From: Spirochaetia bacterium
GTDB lineage: Bacteria > Spirochaetota > Spirochaetia > Treponematales > Treponemataceae
Direction: 5' to 3'
NCBI GenBank assembly: GCA_022768865.1
Contig: JALELH010000018.1
Coordinates: forward strand, 1-64,000
Length of the DNA: 64,000 nt
This document shows, piece by piece, positions 32,993 through 42,250 of the stretch. Numbering within the stretch: the stretch's first letter is position 1; each line of letters opens with the position of its first letter. The position numbers and the translations under genes are program-made. Under the pieces are notes generated by a model, which was not told the DNA's origin, did no database searches, and worked only from the letters and a program-made list of their open reading frames with translations.

Positions 32993-33070
32993 TGACATCT
33001 GTTGTCCGGCATGGCATACTGCACGACGTGTCGTAAAACTTCACGACGTGGTGTCATTCCGCACTTTTTC

Positions 33071-33107
33071 CCCCGGCGGATAAAAATATCAGCCGGGGAT
33101 TTTTTTT
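33071..33107 (+). terminator. Intrinsic terminator of the HU-like gene
   Basis: ccccggc (33071-33077) pairs with gccgggg (33092-33098), with an inner gata/tatc extension and a run of T residues reaching into the stop codon of the convergent DnaJ-domain gene. Confidence 0.85.
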
Positions 33108-33663
33108 AGTTTTCCGCCATCAGCCTTGCGTTTTTTAATACATCTGAAATGCCGGAGATTAAACTGAAGAATGCAAAAATCTTTATAAGGAAGAACCACG
33201 GGCCTACAAAATAAATTACGCCTAAGCTTACAAGAACCTTTAGCAGGCTGCGGCAAAAGAACGGGAATGCCTTTTTGCCTTTTGGTTCTTCTGTTTTTCT
33301 TGAAGTCCATGTGTAGGTATATCTGTAATTGTCGTTATTGCTGCTGCTTTTGTATGCGTTGCGGAAGAATTCTGCAAAAGGATCATCTGCGTTGTAGAAG
33401 TTGCCTGCATTCTGATAAGTGTTCTGATAGCCGCTGCCGTAATTCTGCGATGAATAGGACCCCATCATGTCATACTGGCGTCTTTTTGTTTCGTCGCCTA
33501 AGATTGAATAGGCTTCGTTTATTTCCTTGAATTTATCTTCTGCCGCCTTGTCTCCTGCGTTTCTGTCAGGGTGATATTTAAAGGCAAGAGTCCTGTAGGC
33601 TTTTTTAATTTCGTCTGCTGTGGCATTTTTTTCAACGCCTAAAATCTGGTATAAATTATTCAT
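33106..33663 (-). CDS. DnaJ-domain membrane protein
   Basis: 185 residues. An N-terminal J domain (1-70: [20 protein letters not shown], with the HPD tripeptide in YHPDRNAGD) is followed by a Ser/Tyr/Asn-rich linker and a C-terminal hydrophobic region of one or two membrane segments (about 140-175). The G/F, zinc and peptide-binding domains of true DnaJ are absent, so this is a J-domain-only cochaperone likely to recruit DnaK at the inner membrane. It begins 55 bases after the Smr gene. Confidence 0.88.
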   Translation of the reverse strand: MNNLYQILGVEKNATADEIKKAYRTLAFKYHPDRNAGDKAAEDKFKEINEAYSILGDETKRRQYDMMGSYSSQNYGSGYQNTYQNAGNFYNADDPFAEFFRNAYKSSSNNDNYRYTYTWTSRKTEEPKGKKAFPFFCRSLLKVLVSLGVIYFVGPWFFLIKIFAFFSLISGISDVLKNARLMAEN

Positions 33664-33718
33664 CTGCTTATACTATAAAAATACTAAAAATGTTTTTCCT
33701 TTGCAAATAAAACCCGTG

Positions 33719-34285
33719 TTATTTTTTTGGCTCGTCCCTAATTATTACCCAGGTTGCACCGTTGCCGCCGTGGTTTCTGTCCGGGTGGCCGGAAGTGCCA
33801 AGGCGTTTGTCTGTTTCTATGAACATGCGCACCATTGGTCCTAAAACAGGGTCGCTGCTTGCAGAATGGATTCCCTTTCCGTGGATTATCATTATTTTCT
33901 TAAAGTTGCGGCGGTAACAGTCGTCTACAAAATTTTTAAGCTTTGCCCATGCTTCTTCCCTTGTAAGCTGGTGAAGGTCTATTGTTGCTTCCGGTTTCAT
34001 TGACCTTAAATAGTCAATGTTGCTGAACTTTTCCTTGCGTTCTGCTTCTTCCGTTATTTTATCCTTGTCTACTGTTCCGTGGCGGTTAAGCCAGATGTCC
34101 ATGGGGTTCATCTGCTTTTTTCTGTCCTGTTCCATTATCTGTTCCCAGGAATAGCCCTGACGTGATGCTTCTTTTTCTTCTTTTGTAGGAGCATTTGCTT
34201 TTTTATGAGAAACCTGTGCCTGTTTTTTTGCAGGCTGCTTTTTCTGTCCGCCTTCCCACTGATTTAAAATATCACCAAAATCCAT
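33719..34285 (-). CDS. Smr-domain protein
   Basis: 188 residues from the ATG at 34283-34285 with GGGAG upstream; the longer frame to 34321 overlaps the previous gene and lacks a site. An N-terminal charged, disordered half (KKQPAKKQAQVSHKKANAPTKEEKE) precedes the C-terminal Smr domain with the DLHQLTREEA motif and the catalytic-loop motif HGKGIHS, then GHPDRNHGGNGATWVII. Stand-alone Smr proteins cut RNA or branched DNA; recent work links some to ribosome rescue. The gene lies 20 bases after the last Bat gene. Confidence 0.9.
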   Translation of the reverse strand: MDFGDILNQWEGGQKKQPAKKQAQVSHKKANAPTKEEKEASRQGYSWEQIMEQDRKKQMNPMDIWLNRHGTVDKDKITEEAERKEKFSNIDYLRSMKPEATIDLHQLTREEAWAKLKNFVDDCYRRNFKKIMIIHGKGIHSASSDPVLGPMVRMFIETDKRLGTSGHPDRNHGGNGATWVIIRDEPKK

Positions 34286-34305
34286 ATTAACTCCCGATTT
34301 TAAAT

Positions 34306-35700
34306 TTACTTTATTATGCACACGCTGTCTGCCGGAATCCAGCCGTAAGTGTCGTTATGCTTTACATAAAGCCAGTCTCCTGCATTCCTTACTATAAAAA
34401 CAACGCTGCCCGGCTGAATGGTTACACTTGTAAGCATATTATTTTCCGGAATGGGACTCATCTGCCCGCCTGTAAAGACTCCGCGCACTGTTTTTACCCT
34501 TATGCCGTAAATGCCGGAAAACACAGCACAAAGTATAAAAACAGAAGCAAAAACTGCCGTCAATGTTTTTTTCTTTATGATAAAAAACAAAACTGTAAGT
34601 GCAATAAAGGCCAGCGTTAAAAAACACAGCACGTTAAAAATAAAAAGGCTTGGCTCATGATAGTCACTGGGCAGCCCCAGAAATTCTTCTGCTTCTTTTC
34701 TTTCTGCTGCAGCATTGGAAAAAATAAATGCGTGGCGTTCCTTTACGTGCAGTTCATAAAGGTCCAGGATTTCCTGCGGCTTAACTTTTATTTTTTTTGC
34801 AGAAGAGTTTGCTTTTTCTGCATCGTTAAAGGCATAGACAAAAGGATTATCTTCCTGTGCGTTATGAATGAAATGCTGGGTCTTTTCTGCATTAAATTTA
34901 TAAACCGGGCACTGAATGTCTTCTACAGAACCGTTATAGGAAGTTGCAGTTATGAATATTTCCGGAAGCTTATGTTCCCCTGCAGAAAGAGGCTGCCAGT
35001 CAAAAGTTGCAACGTTCTGAAACTGAGTAATGAAGTTTTTTTCTTTATTGCCGGAATTAAATTCATATTCCTTTATCTTTGTAAAAATAGAATTTTCAGG
35101 TATGTTCCAGAAAATATTCTGAACAGATTCCATGTAGCGTGCCGTTACCGTAAAGACAATATGGTCGCCGGAATTTATCTTTAAAAGCTTTTCCCTGTTT
35201 CTTTTTGCGGATTCAATATTCTGGTTCTGGAAAACTATATTTATTTCAGGATGAATAAAACGCGGATTCTGAAAAACTTCTATGGTTTCTACAGGAATGC
35301 TGTAAAAGCTGCCGTCTATGGTAAGGTCTATGGGCTTTATTTTATACCAGCCTGTTTTTGTAAAGCGCATCCATAAAATAATTCTTGTGCCGTGGACATA
35401 ACCGCCGCCTTTGGATTCTTCCCGTGGAATCAATACGGTTTCCTTTTTCTGTGAAACAAAGCTTACGTTGGGCGGCAATGAATTTACGGAAATCTGTACG
35501 CTGTCCGGCGTTACGTTTTCTATTTCTACAAAAAAAGAATTGTCTTCTTCCGTAAAAATCGTGTCCTGGGTGGGATTGAATTTCATGTTCCATAAATGAG
35601 CCCAGGAAACTTTTGCAGACAAGGCCGTCCACGAAGAAATAAAAAATATGATCAATAATCCTGCGATGTTTTTTCTGAATCTTTTTGCTGGCTTTTCCAT
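34306..35700 (-). CDS. BatD-like membrane protein with C-terminal SH3 domain
   Basis: 464 residues. A signal anchor (LLIIFFISSWTAL) leads to an extracytoplasmic beta-rich region typical of BatD (DTIFTEEDNSFFVEIENVTPDSV). A membrane hairpin lies near 355-405, and the C-terminal ~60 residues form an SH3b-like domain (VTIQPGSVVFIVRNAGDWLYVKHNDTYGWIPADSV). An added SH3b is not part of the usual BatD description and could tie the complex to peptidoglycan. It overlaps the BatB/C gene by 49 bases and is the last gene of the Bat cluster. Confidence 0.75.
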   Translation of the reverse strand: MEKPAKRFRKNIAGLLIIFFISSWTALSAKVSWAHLWNMKFNPTQDTIFTEEDNSFFVEIENVTPDSVQISVNSLPPNVSFVSQKKETVLIPREESKGGGYVHGTRIILWMRFTKTGWYKIKPIDLTIDGSFYSIPVETIEVFQNPRFIHPEINIVFQNQNIESAKRNREKLLKINSGDHIVFTVTARYMESVQNIFWNIPENSIFTKIKEYEFNSGNKEKNFITQFQNVATFDWQPLSAGEHKLPEIFITATSYNGSVEDIQCPVYKFNAEKTQHFIHNAQEDNPFVYAFNDAEKANSSAKKIKVKPQEILDLYELHVKERHAFIFSNAAAERKEAEEFLGLPSDYHEPSLFIFNVLCFLTLAFIALTVLFFIIKKKTLTAVFASVFILCAVFSGIYGIRVKTVRGVFTGGQMSPIPENNMLTSVTIQPGSVVFIVRNAGDWLYVKHNDTYGWIPADSVCIIK

Positions 35701-37253
35701 TGCTGCTGTTCACCTTCTTTGATTATTGAATAAAGTGCATTTTCTAAAGTCTGGTCTTCTTTGTTTTCTGACACAGGAACAATTTCCCTTGCACTTTCAT
35801 TGGCATGGCTTGATTCTTCCCTGAGTGAAAGTTCAAGATTTATTTTTGCATCCGTGCTTGTTCCGTCTATAAAAAGTGCCTGCCTGAAATAGTCTGCTGC
35901 AGTTTCGTAGTCTCCGTTTCTGTGGGCAATGATTCCGGAATTATACAGGATTGCAAATTTTATTTTATCCGGCGCGTTGTCGTAAACCTGACTGAACTTG
36001 GCAAGGGCTGCATCGTTTTCTCCCTGCATTAAATATGTTGAACCAATTCCATAAACAGAATACTGATAGACAAAATCGTCTCCGCGCTCTTTTGCATTGT
36101 TTGCTGCCTGCAAAAAATCTGCCGTTGCACTCTGATAGTTTCCCTTTGACCAGTCAAGTTTTCCCTGCAGGATTTTTACGCCGTCGTTAAATTTCGGCGT
36201 GCAGCCTGTAAAGATAAAAAGGCATGCTGTTGCCGCTGCTGCAGAAACAAGCCTGTTTTTTCCGCCCGTAATATCAAGTTCGCCAAGAAGGATTGAAGCA
36301 AGGAAAAATACAATGGCAAGCATTATAAATGTTTTGTGCCTTTTTTTTGTCTGCAGCTCATAGGTAACCGTTGTTCCCTTTGACGATGCAGAAATGACTT
36401 TTAGTATTTTTGTTGCAGACCCCATTTCTGATGCGTCAATATACTGACATGAAGAAATGTTACCTGCACTTTTTACGGCATTTATAATTTTTTCTATTTC
36501 CGAAGTCCTTAAGGCAGTCTTTACTTTTGTCTGACCGTCTCCGGTTAAGATTTCACTTTCACGTTCGCTTCCAAAGCCTATTACGATTACGGGAATTCCA
36601 TAGCGGCTGGATTCTGCAAGGGAAGACTGAAGTGCAGAATCTGTTTCTTCGCAGTCAGTAAACAAAAGAATGTAAGATGCTTCCGATGACTGTTCCGGGA
36701 AAGAAGACACGGCTGCCTTTATTCCCTTGCCCAGGCTTGTGCCTGCTGCCGTCATTAATTTTGGAGAAAGATTTTCTATTAAAGTTTCAACGCAATTGTA
36801 ATCATCTGTAAGGGGAACTGAAACAACGCCGTCTCCTTTTGCAAGGACAACAGAAACTTTTGTTCCGTTAAAGTGTGCAAGCAGTGCTTTTGCATAAATG
36901 GCAGCTGCGTTCAGTCGTGAAATTCCGCCCGGCGCATCATGGGCTTCCATGCTGTAGGAAATATCAAAAACAAAGGAAACAGCCTTTCCGCTTTTCTGAA
37001 CAGGTATTGTATCTGTTCCCCATGAAATTCCTGCTCCTGCTAAAATTACCATAACTGCACTAAGGCCGCGGAAAATTGTCCTTAGCCAGAAACAGCGGTC
37101 CAGCCTGCTGGAAAGAAAATTCCCGCGTGAAACCTGATTCTTTTCTGTAAGGACTTTTTTTAATTTTTTGAATTTATAAATTACAAAAACAAGTGCAAGT
37201 ATTAATGGAATAAAAAGCCAGAATACAAAAGGATGCAGGACAATAAAATTCAT
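35652..37253 (-). CDS. batB: BatB-BatC type fusion: VWA domain plus TPR
   Basis: 533 residues from the ATG at 37251-37253 with AGGAGG upstream. Two N-terminal membrane segments flank a linker. A von Willebrand A domain follows with the MIDAS motif DISYSM near residue 95 and ILLFTDCEETD. A further membrane segment lies near 310-360, and then TPR units (SVYGIGSTYLMQGENDAALAKF; YNSGIIAHRNGDYETAADYFRQALF). A VWA protein joined to TPRs corresponds to BatB and BatC in one chain, also reported in other spirochaetes. It works with BatA, DUF58 and MoxR in an envelope-stress complex. It overlaps batA by four bases. Confidence 0.85.
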   Translation of the reverse strand: MNFIVLHPFVFWLFIPLILALVFVIYKFKKLKKVLTEKNQVSRGNFLSSRLDRCFWLRTIFRGLSAVMVILAGAGISWGTDTIPVQKSGKAVSFVFDISYSMEAHDAPGGISRLNAAAIYAKALLAHFNGTKVSVVLAKGDGVVSVPLTDDYNCVETLIENLSPKLMTAAGTSLGKGIKAAVSSFPEQSSEASYILLFTDCEETDSALQSSLAESSRYGIPVIVIGFGSERESEILTGDGQTKVKTALRTSEIEKIINAVKSAGNISSCQYIDASEMGSATKILKVISASSKGTTVTYELQTKKRHKTFIMLAIVFFLASILLGELDITGGKNRLVSAAAATACLFIFTGCTPKFNDGVKILQGKLDWSKGNYQSATADFLQAANNAKERGDDFVYQYSVYGIGSTYLMQGENDAALAKFSQVYDNAPDKIKFAILYNSGIIAHRNGDYETAADYFRQALFIDGTSTDAKINLELSLREESSHANESAREIVPVSENKEDQTLENALYSIIKEGEQQQWKSQQKDSEKTSQDY

Positions 37254-38251
37254 AATACCTCCTTTAGCAGAATTCTTTTTATAATCCATGCAAGGCCTGC
37301 AAGAAAGGCTGCTGCCAGAAGAAAATACTGATAATAATAAATGTCATTATTTTTTATGTGGTAGCTTTGCATTACGCTTTCGTTTTTTCCAATGGTAGAC
37401 AAGGCCTGGGATAAAGAAACTAAAGAACCTGTTTCAAAAAATTTTCCGTCACATTCTGCTGCAAGTTTAGCAAGGAAAGCCGTGTCAAAATTTGATTCAA
37501 GGTAACCTGAATATGCCCTTCCGGATTTCGGGTCTACGTAGTCAAGGGGAACAACTCCTTTTGTTCCGATGCCAAGGATATATAAAGAAATGCCCTTGCT
37601 TTTTGCAAGCTGTGCTGCCGTATTTGGATGAACTGTGCCTGCGTTGTTTTCCCCGTCCGTAACAAGGACAACTGCTTTTTTTTCTGACAAGGAATTTTCA
37701 AGATGATAAATTGCAAGGCTTAATCCGTTGCCTATTGCCGTGCCGTCTCCAAGTTCTCCTGTATTCATGGCTTCAAGACGGTCAAAGAAAATCTTTCTGT
37801 CCATTGTAGGCGGAATTATTAAGCATGCTGTTTCTGCCATTTCTACAAGGCCTAATTCGCAGCCGTCGTTTTTTTCTGCAAGGGTCCGTATTGCATTTTT
37901 TGCGGCTTCTATGCGGTGAAGGTCGCCAATATCCCTTGCTGCCATGGAAGGGCTTACGTCTACAACAAAAACAATAGATGCACCGCGGGAAGAATAAACT
38001 TTCTGCTGCTTATGGTAAACCGGAGATGCCCATGCAATTACAAGGCAGACATAAAAAACTATCAGAAGAATTTTTACAATTGCAGAAAAGAATTTACGCA
38101 CCCTGCCGTCCCAGTAAAAATTATTGCCGTGCCAGTCGCTCATATTCAAGGCAAAAGTTATGCGTGACAAAATTTTTATATGGCGCAGAATATACAAAAT
38201 TGGAATTAAAAGAAGAAGAATAAATGCACCGGGATTTTCAAATTCAACCAT
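37250..38251 (-). CDS. batA: BatA-like VWA-domain membrane protein
   Basis: 333 residues from the ATG at 38249-38251 with GGAGGAG upstream. Two N-terminal membrane segments frame a short loop. The VWA domain carries the MIDAS motif DVSPSMAARD near residue 90, GTAIGNGLSLAIYHL and VLVTDGENNAG, and a single C-terminal membrane segment ends the chain. The VWA domain faces the cytoplasm or periplasm depending on topology, and members bind partners through Mg ions. It overlaps both neighbours by a few bases, so the cluster is one tightly coupled operon. Confidence 0.9.
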   Translation of the reverse strand: MVEFENPGAFILLLLIPILYILRHIKILSRITFALNMSDWHGNNFYWDGRVRKFFSAIVKILLIVFYVCLVIAWASPVYHKQQKVYSSRGASIVFVVDVSPSMAARDIGDLHRIEAAKNAIRTLAEKNDGCELGLVEMAETACLIIPPTMDRKIFFDRLEAMNTGELGDGTAIGNGLSLAIYHLENSLSEKKAVVLVTDGENNAGTVHPNTAAQLAKSKGISLYILGIGTKGVVPLDYVDPKSGRAYSGYLESNFDTAFLAKLAAECDGKFFETGSLVSLSQALSTIGKNESVMQSYHIKNNDIYYYQYFLLAAAFLAGLAWIIKRILLKEVL

Positions 38252-39269
38252 CAATCTCCTCCTTTTCAAAAGCATCAATTATTTTATGTGTTGAAAGAAT
38301 CAGGGATTTTTTTTCTCCGTTAACAAAGCCCGCCTGATGTTCTTCTGCAGGAAGCATTTTTGAATCTATGGAACCTGAAGCAAAACGGATATAATTTGTG
38401 CGCACAAAATGAGCCGTCAGTTCTTCAACAGCCTTTTCCTGTTTTTCCGACATCATGCCGCCTGTTATTTTATAAATTTTATATTCAATGTTTTTTCCAG
38501 TAACGGAAGCAAAAGGACTTTTAAATCTGTATTCAAGATATTCACGCAGGATAATCTGCCACTGCTCTGAAAAATCTGCATCAGGAATTTTTTTACGCAA
38601 AAGAATATTTAAATGCCTTTTTGTTTTTACTGCATTTTTATAGAAGCTTATCTTTGTTTTTATTTCTTTCCATTTTCTTAGAATTTCAGGAAGCTTTATT
38701 ATTGCCGTACAGAATAAAGAAAATAAAATTACGGCAAGGACAATAAAAAACCAGACATAATAATTTGTATAAGGCAGAACTTCCGGTGCTTTAGCCGGCC
38801 TTAAGGTTGTGGCACCAAGTTTTTCTGCAAGGGATAAAATTACAACCGGCGAAAGTTCAATGTTAAAATCTGCTGAAACTTTTCCTTTTTCTTTCCTGCA
38901 GATTTCTTCAAGATTGAATTTCCTGAATTTAATTATTCCTGTTTTCCACGGAATAAAAGTTATGCAAAGATTGTAGTTTATTCCTGTTCTTGAAAGGGTA
39001 GTTTTTGTTACAAGACATGAAAGAGGGTCTTCTAAAAAATCTTCTGCCTTAAGGTTTATTTCAAGAACTTCATTGGAAGAAGATTCTGAAAAAGCAAAGA
39101 AGTCCACAGGGCAGCGGAAAGAATACTGAATCTGTCCTGAATCCCCAATAAAAACATCACGGGGAACCATAACCTGCAAAGTTGAATCATTGTTTTCTTT
39201 TTCAGAATTCTGAGCTGAACACGGGAAAATAAAAGCTAAAAAAATTAATGCAAGAAAGATTTTTTTCAT
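38244..39269 (-). CDS. Bat-operon exported membrane protein (DUF4381/BatD-like)
   Basis: 341 residues. The signal peptide ends near FPCSAQ. An extracytoplasmic beta-rich region of ~130 residues (LQVMVPRDVFIGDSGQIQYSF) is followed by one membrane segment (YYVWFFIVLAVILFSLFCTAI) and a cytoplasmic helical tail with LREYLEYRF. The position between DUF58 and batA matches the DUF4381-type protein of MoxR/VWA operons. It has no recognisable catalytic motif. It overlaps the DUF58 stop by four bases and batA by eight. Confidence 0.65.
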   Translation of the reverse strand: MKKIFLALIFLAFIFPCSAQNSEKENNDSTLQVMVPRDVFIGDSGQIQYSFRCPVDFFAFSESSSNEVLEINLKAEDFLEDPLSCLVTKTTLSRTGINYNLCITFIPWKTGIIKFRKFNLEEICRKEKGKVSADFNIELSPVVILSLAEKLGATTLRPAKAPEVLPYTNYYVWFFIVLAVILFSLFCTAIIKLPEILRKWKEIKTKISFYKNAVKTKRHLNILLRKKIPDADFSEQWQIILREYLEYRFKSPFASVTGKNIEYKIYKITGGMMSEKQEKAVEELTAHFVRTNYIRFASGSIDSKMLPAEEHQAGFVNGEKKSLILSTHKIIDAFEKEEIDG

Positions 39270-40141
39270 TGTGAATACTGCTCTCTTGTAGTAAAGAATT
39301 TTATAAGTTCTGCGGCAGGGTCCTGCAAAGTGCTTATTGCAAGGGAAGCACCGCCGTTTCTCTGGCAGAGTTTTTTCCAGTTTTCATTTCTTGTTTCTGC
39401 ATCTTTTCTCCAGGCCCTTGAAAATTTCTGGGAAGAAGTAGGAAGCACGCATTCAAAACCTGTTTCAGGATCTTTAAAAGGAACGGCACCTAAAGACGGA
39501 AGCTTGTCATCTAAAGGATCTGTAATCTTTATTGCAACAACATCATTTTTCTGGCAAAGATGTGCAAAAGGAATTTCCCATCCTGCAGAACGGAAATCTG
39601 AAATTACAAAAACTAAAGTTCTTTTGCGCAGTAATTTTTCTGCACCACGCAAAGCACTGTCCAGTGCAGAGCCAACAGCCTGCTCCCTTGCTTTTTCAAG
39701 TTCAGACAAAATAAGCATTGCATGATTCTTGCCGCCTTTTGGAGCAACTGAAAATTCTATTTTGCCGTCAAAAATTACGGAGCCAACAGGACTGCCATTG
39801 TGCAAAGAAGCCATTGTTATTAAAGATGCACAATCCATTGCATTTTCCAGCCTGGACTGTATTCCGGAGCCCGTATTCATTGAAAAAGATTTATCTATGA
39901 TTATGAAGACATCAAGTTCCTTTTCTTCTTCAAAAACTTTTACAAAAGGTTTTCCCATTCTTGCCGTAACGTTCCAGTCTATGGCACGAACATCATCGCC
40001 GCGCAAATATTCACGAACGCCGGAAAATTCCATTCCCTGCCCGCGGAATAAAGATTTGAAGGAACCGTTCTTCATTCCGTTTGCTAAAGAAAGAGAAGTT
40101 AAATGTAAAAGCTGAGCCCTTTGCGCTGTATTTTTTTTCAT
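39266..40141 (-). CDS. DUF58 protein of the MoxR/Bat operon
   Basis: 291 residues with the DUF58 signature near residue 35-65: GMEFSGVREYLRGDDVRAIDWNVTARMG, followed by a VWA-like core with DKSFSMNTG in the MIDAS position. DUF58 proteins are MoxR partners; the gene lies between moxR (18 bases upstream) and the exported Bat protein. There is no membrane segment, so it is cytoplasmic. Confidence 0.9.
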   Translation of the reverse strand: MKKNTAQRAQLLHLTSLSLANGMKNGSFKSLFRGQGMEFSGVREYLRGDDVRAIDWNVTARMGKPFVKVFEEEKELDVFIIIDKSFSMNTGSGIQSRLENAMDCASLITMASLHNGSPVGSVIFDGKIEFSVAPKGGKNHAMLILSELEKAREQAVGSALDSALRGAEKLLRKRTLVFVISDFRSAGWEIPFAHLCQKNDVVAIKITDPLDDKLPSLGAVPFKDPETGFECVLPTSSQKFSRAWRKDAETRNENWKKLCQRNGGASLAISTLQDPAAELIKFFTTREQYSQ

Positions 40142-40159
40142 CTGTTTTTCTTATGCAGC

Positions 40160-41146
40160 TTAAGGAACAGGCATATAGTCAATGATTTTTTCTATTAAAT
40201 TATCGGCATTAACATTGTCTGCAGCGGCTTCATAGTTAAGCACAAGGCGGTGGCGTAAAACTTCTTTTGCAACAGCCTGAATATCTTCTGCAAGAACAAA
40301 ACTTCTGTTTTCAAAAAGTGCATGAACTTTAGCACAGCGTAAAAGTGCAATGCCTGCACGCGGGGAAGCACCAAATGCAATGTAACGCTGAATGTCGTTT
40401 TTTCTGTTAGGCTGAACAGAATTTGCCCTTGTTGCATTTACGATGGAAACAATGTAAGCAAGCATTTTGTCATCAACTGTAACTGCGTCAACTGCATTCC
40501 TGCATTTTTCAAGTGCATAGGAATTAAATACCTTGTTTACTGGAATTTTTTCTGCACGGCCTTCTGACTTTACAATCTGGATTTCTTCTTCCGGCGTAGG
40601 ATAATGAACAATAAGTTTTAAAAGGAAGCGGTCAAGTTCTGCTTCCGGAAGGTTATAGGTTCCTTCCTGTTCAATAGGGTTTTGTGTTGCCAGAACAAAA
40701 AATGGTTCTGCAAGTTTATAAGTGTTTTCCCCGATTGTCACCTGCTGTTCTGCCATTGCTTCAAGAAGTGCAGACTGAACTTTAGCCGGAGCGCGGTTTA
40801 TTTCATCTGCAAGAACAAGGTTTGCAAAAACAGGTCCTTTGCGCACATTGAATCTTCCGCTGGACTGTTCATAAATTAAAGTTCCCGTAACATCAGCAGG
40901 AAGAAGATCCGGCGTAAACTGAATTCTTTTATATTCAAGGCCGGAAATATCTGCAAAAGTTTTTACGGCCAAAGTTTTAGCAAGGCCCGGCACACCTTCA
41001 AGAAGAACGTGACCCCCTGCAATAAGAGCCATAATAATTCCGTCTATTACATCTTTCTGCCCTACTACACGGTTTGCAACTTCTTCCCGCGCTTTTTTTA
41101 TATAGTTAAAACATTCATCAAGTTCGGCTTTTGTAACTACGTTCAT
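40160..41146 (-). CDS. MoxR family AAA+ ATPase
   Basis: 328 residues. Walker A is GVPGLAKTLAVKTFAD near residue 55, Walker B VLADEINRAPAK near 113, sensor 1 is in FVLATQNPIEQEGTYNLPEAELDRFLLK, and the C-terminal lid contains SPRAGIALLR. MoxR ATPases act as chaperones that insert cofactors or activate VWA partners. It is the first gene of a six-gene minus-strand operon running through the BatD-like gene to the Smr protein. The upstream gap to the sugar-binding gene is 48 bases. Confidence 0.95.
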   Translation of the reverse strand: MNVVTKAELDECFNYIKKAREEVANRVVGQKDVIDGIIMALIAGGHVLLEGVPGLAKTLAVKTFADISGLEYKRIQFTPDLLPADVTGTLIYEQSSGRFNVRKGPVFANLVLADEINRAPAKVQSALLEAMAEQQVTIGENTYKLAEPFFVLATQNPIEQEGTYNLPEAELDRFLLKLIVHYPTPEEEIQIVKSEGRAEKIPVNKVFNSYALEKCRNAVDAVTVDDKMLAYIVSIVNATRANSVQPNRKNDIQRYIAFGASPRAGIALLRCAKVHALFENRSFVLAEDIQAVAKEVLRHRLVLNYEAAADNVNADNLIEKIIDYMPVP

Positions 41147-41194
41147 TTTTTCCTCTATATAAACTGTATTTTCTGCGAAATTATACTTGCTATT

Positions 41195-42232
41195 CTATTC
41201 CATGTAAACTTCACTATGGGTGTGAAATCCTGAATCAATAATTACCCTGTCAATGTTTTCCTTTGTTACTACTTCCGGCTCTAAAAGTATGCACGGAATC
41301 TGTGCATATCCGTTATCAATGGTTGCGCCTGTTGCTGCTATGGATTCTGCACTTTCTCCTTTACCGATACGCACTGCATATTCTGCTGCTTTTTCTGCAA
41401 GAAGGGTAATGGGTTTATAAATAGTAAAATCCTGAAATCCATGAGTAATGTTCTGGCATGCCGCAATGTCTGCATCCTGTCCGCAAACCGGAATATGCCT
41501 GTCAGGATAATAAACATGAAGGACAGAAAGAACAGCATCTGCAACAGCATCGTTTCCGCATATTATGGCATCGGGAATAATTCCATTAGTTATTATGTCT
41601 ACCATTTTTTGTTTTGCCAAATCGTAATCCCAGCCTTCTGTATAAAAAACATCAGTTATAACCGGTCCATGATTTTTTATGGAACTTTGAATTCCGTTCT
41701 GAATCATCGTCATGTTAAAATCTTCTTTTGGTCCAAGTATGCAAATCCAGTTTTTTGTGCCGGTTATGGACTTCATTTTCTCTGCCATTAAACTTCCAAC
41801 TTTTGTGCTGTCTACAGAAATATATAAATCAACATTTGTATTTCTTATTAAGCGGTCATAGGCAATTACTGGAATATTTTTTGCACGGATTTTTTCTACT
41901 TCATCTTTTAAAGATTCAGCATCTTTCGGAAGAATTACAATTGCGTTTACGTTTCTTTCCATTAAATACATAAGCTGCCGTTTCTGTTCTTCTACGCTGT
42001 TGCCTGCATTCTGAACTATTACATCGGCATTAAGGGAACGGACAGTTGCCATAAAAACATCCAGGTCTCTTTGCCAGCGTTCAATGGCAAGGGTATCAAT
42101 GGAAAAGCCTACAGTGATTTTATTTTTGTCCGTAAATGAATTTTCATTTTTCTGTTTCCGGCTGCAGGAAGAAAAACAAAAAGCAATTAAAATAAAAAAT
42201 GCAAACAAATTTTTTTTCAAGAAAGTTTTCAT
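41195..42232 (-). CDS. Xylose/ribose-type sugar-binding lipoprotein
   Basis: 345 residues. The lipobox FSSC puts the acylated Cys at 23. The mature part is a type 1 periplasmic binding fold (ITVGFSIDTLAIERWQRDLDVF, NAIVILPKDAESL, IPVIAYDRLI, DAIICGNDAVADAVLSVL) most like XylF/ChvE. It is the last gene downstream of a two-component system, 18 bases after the response regulator. No permease or ATPase gene is near, so it either feeds a transporter coded elsewhere or presents sugar to the sensor. Confidence 0.88.
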   Translation of the reverse strand: MKTFLKKNLFAFFILIAFCFSSCSRKQKNENSFTDKNKITVGFSIDTLAIERWQRDLDVFMATVRSLNADVIVQNAGNSVEEQKRQLMYLMERNVNAIVILPKDAESLKDEVEKIRAKNIPVIAYDRLIRNTNVDLYISVDSTKVGSLMAEKMKSITGTKNWICILGPKEDFNMTMIQNGIQSSIKNHGPVITDVFYTEGWDYDLAKQKMVDIITNGIIPDAIICGNDAVADAVLSVLHVYYPDRHIPVCGQDADIAACQNITHGFQDFTIYKPITLLAEKAAEYAVRIGKGESAESIAATGATIDNGYAQIPCILLEPEVVTKENIDRVIIDSGFHTHSEVYME

Positions 42233-42250
42233 ACATTGTTCCTTCCAGTT

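Noticed and set aside
34657..35184. 175-codon frame opposite the BatD-like gene
   Set aside because: It is Cys/Phe-rich, as expected from complementing Lys/Glu codons, and has no ribosome site.
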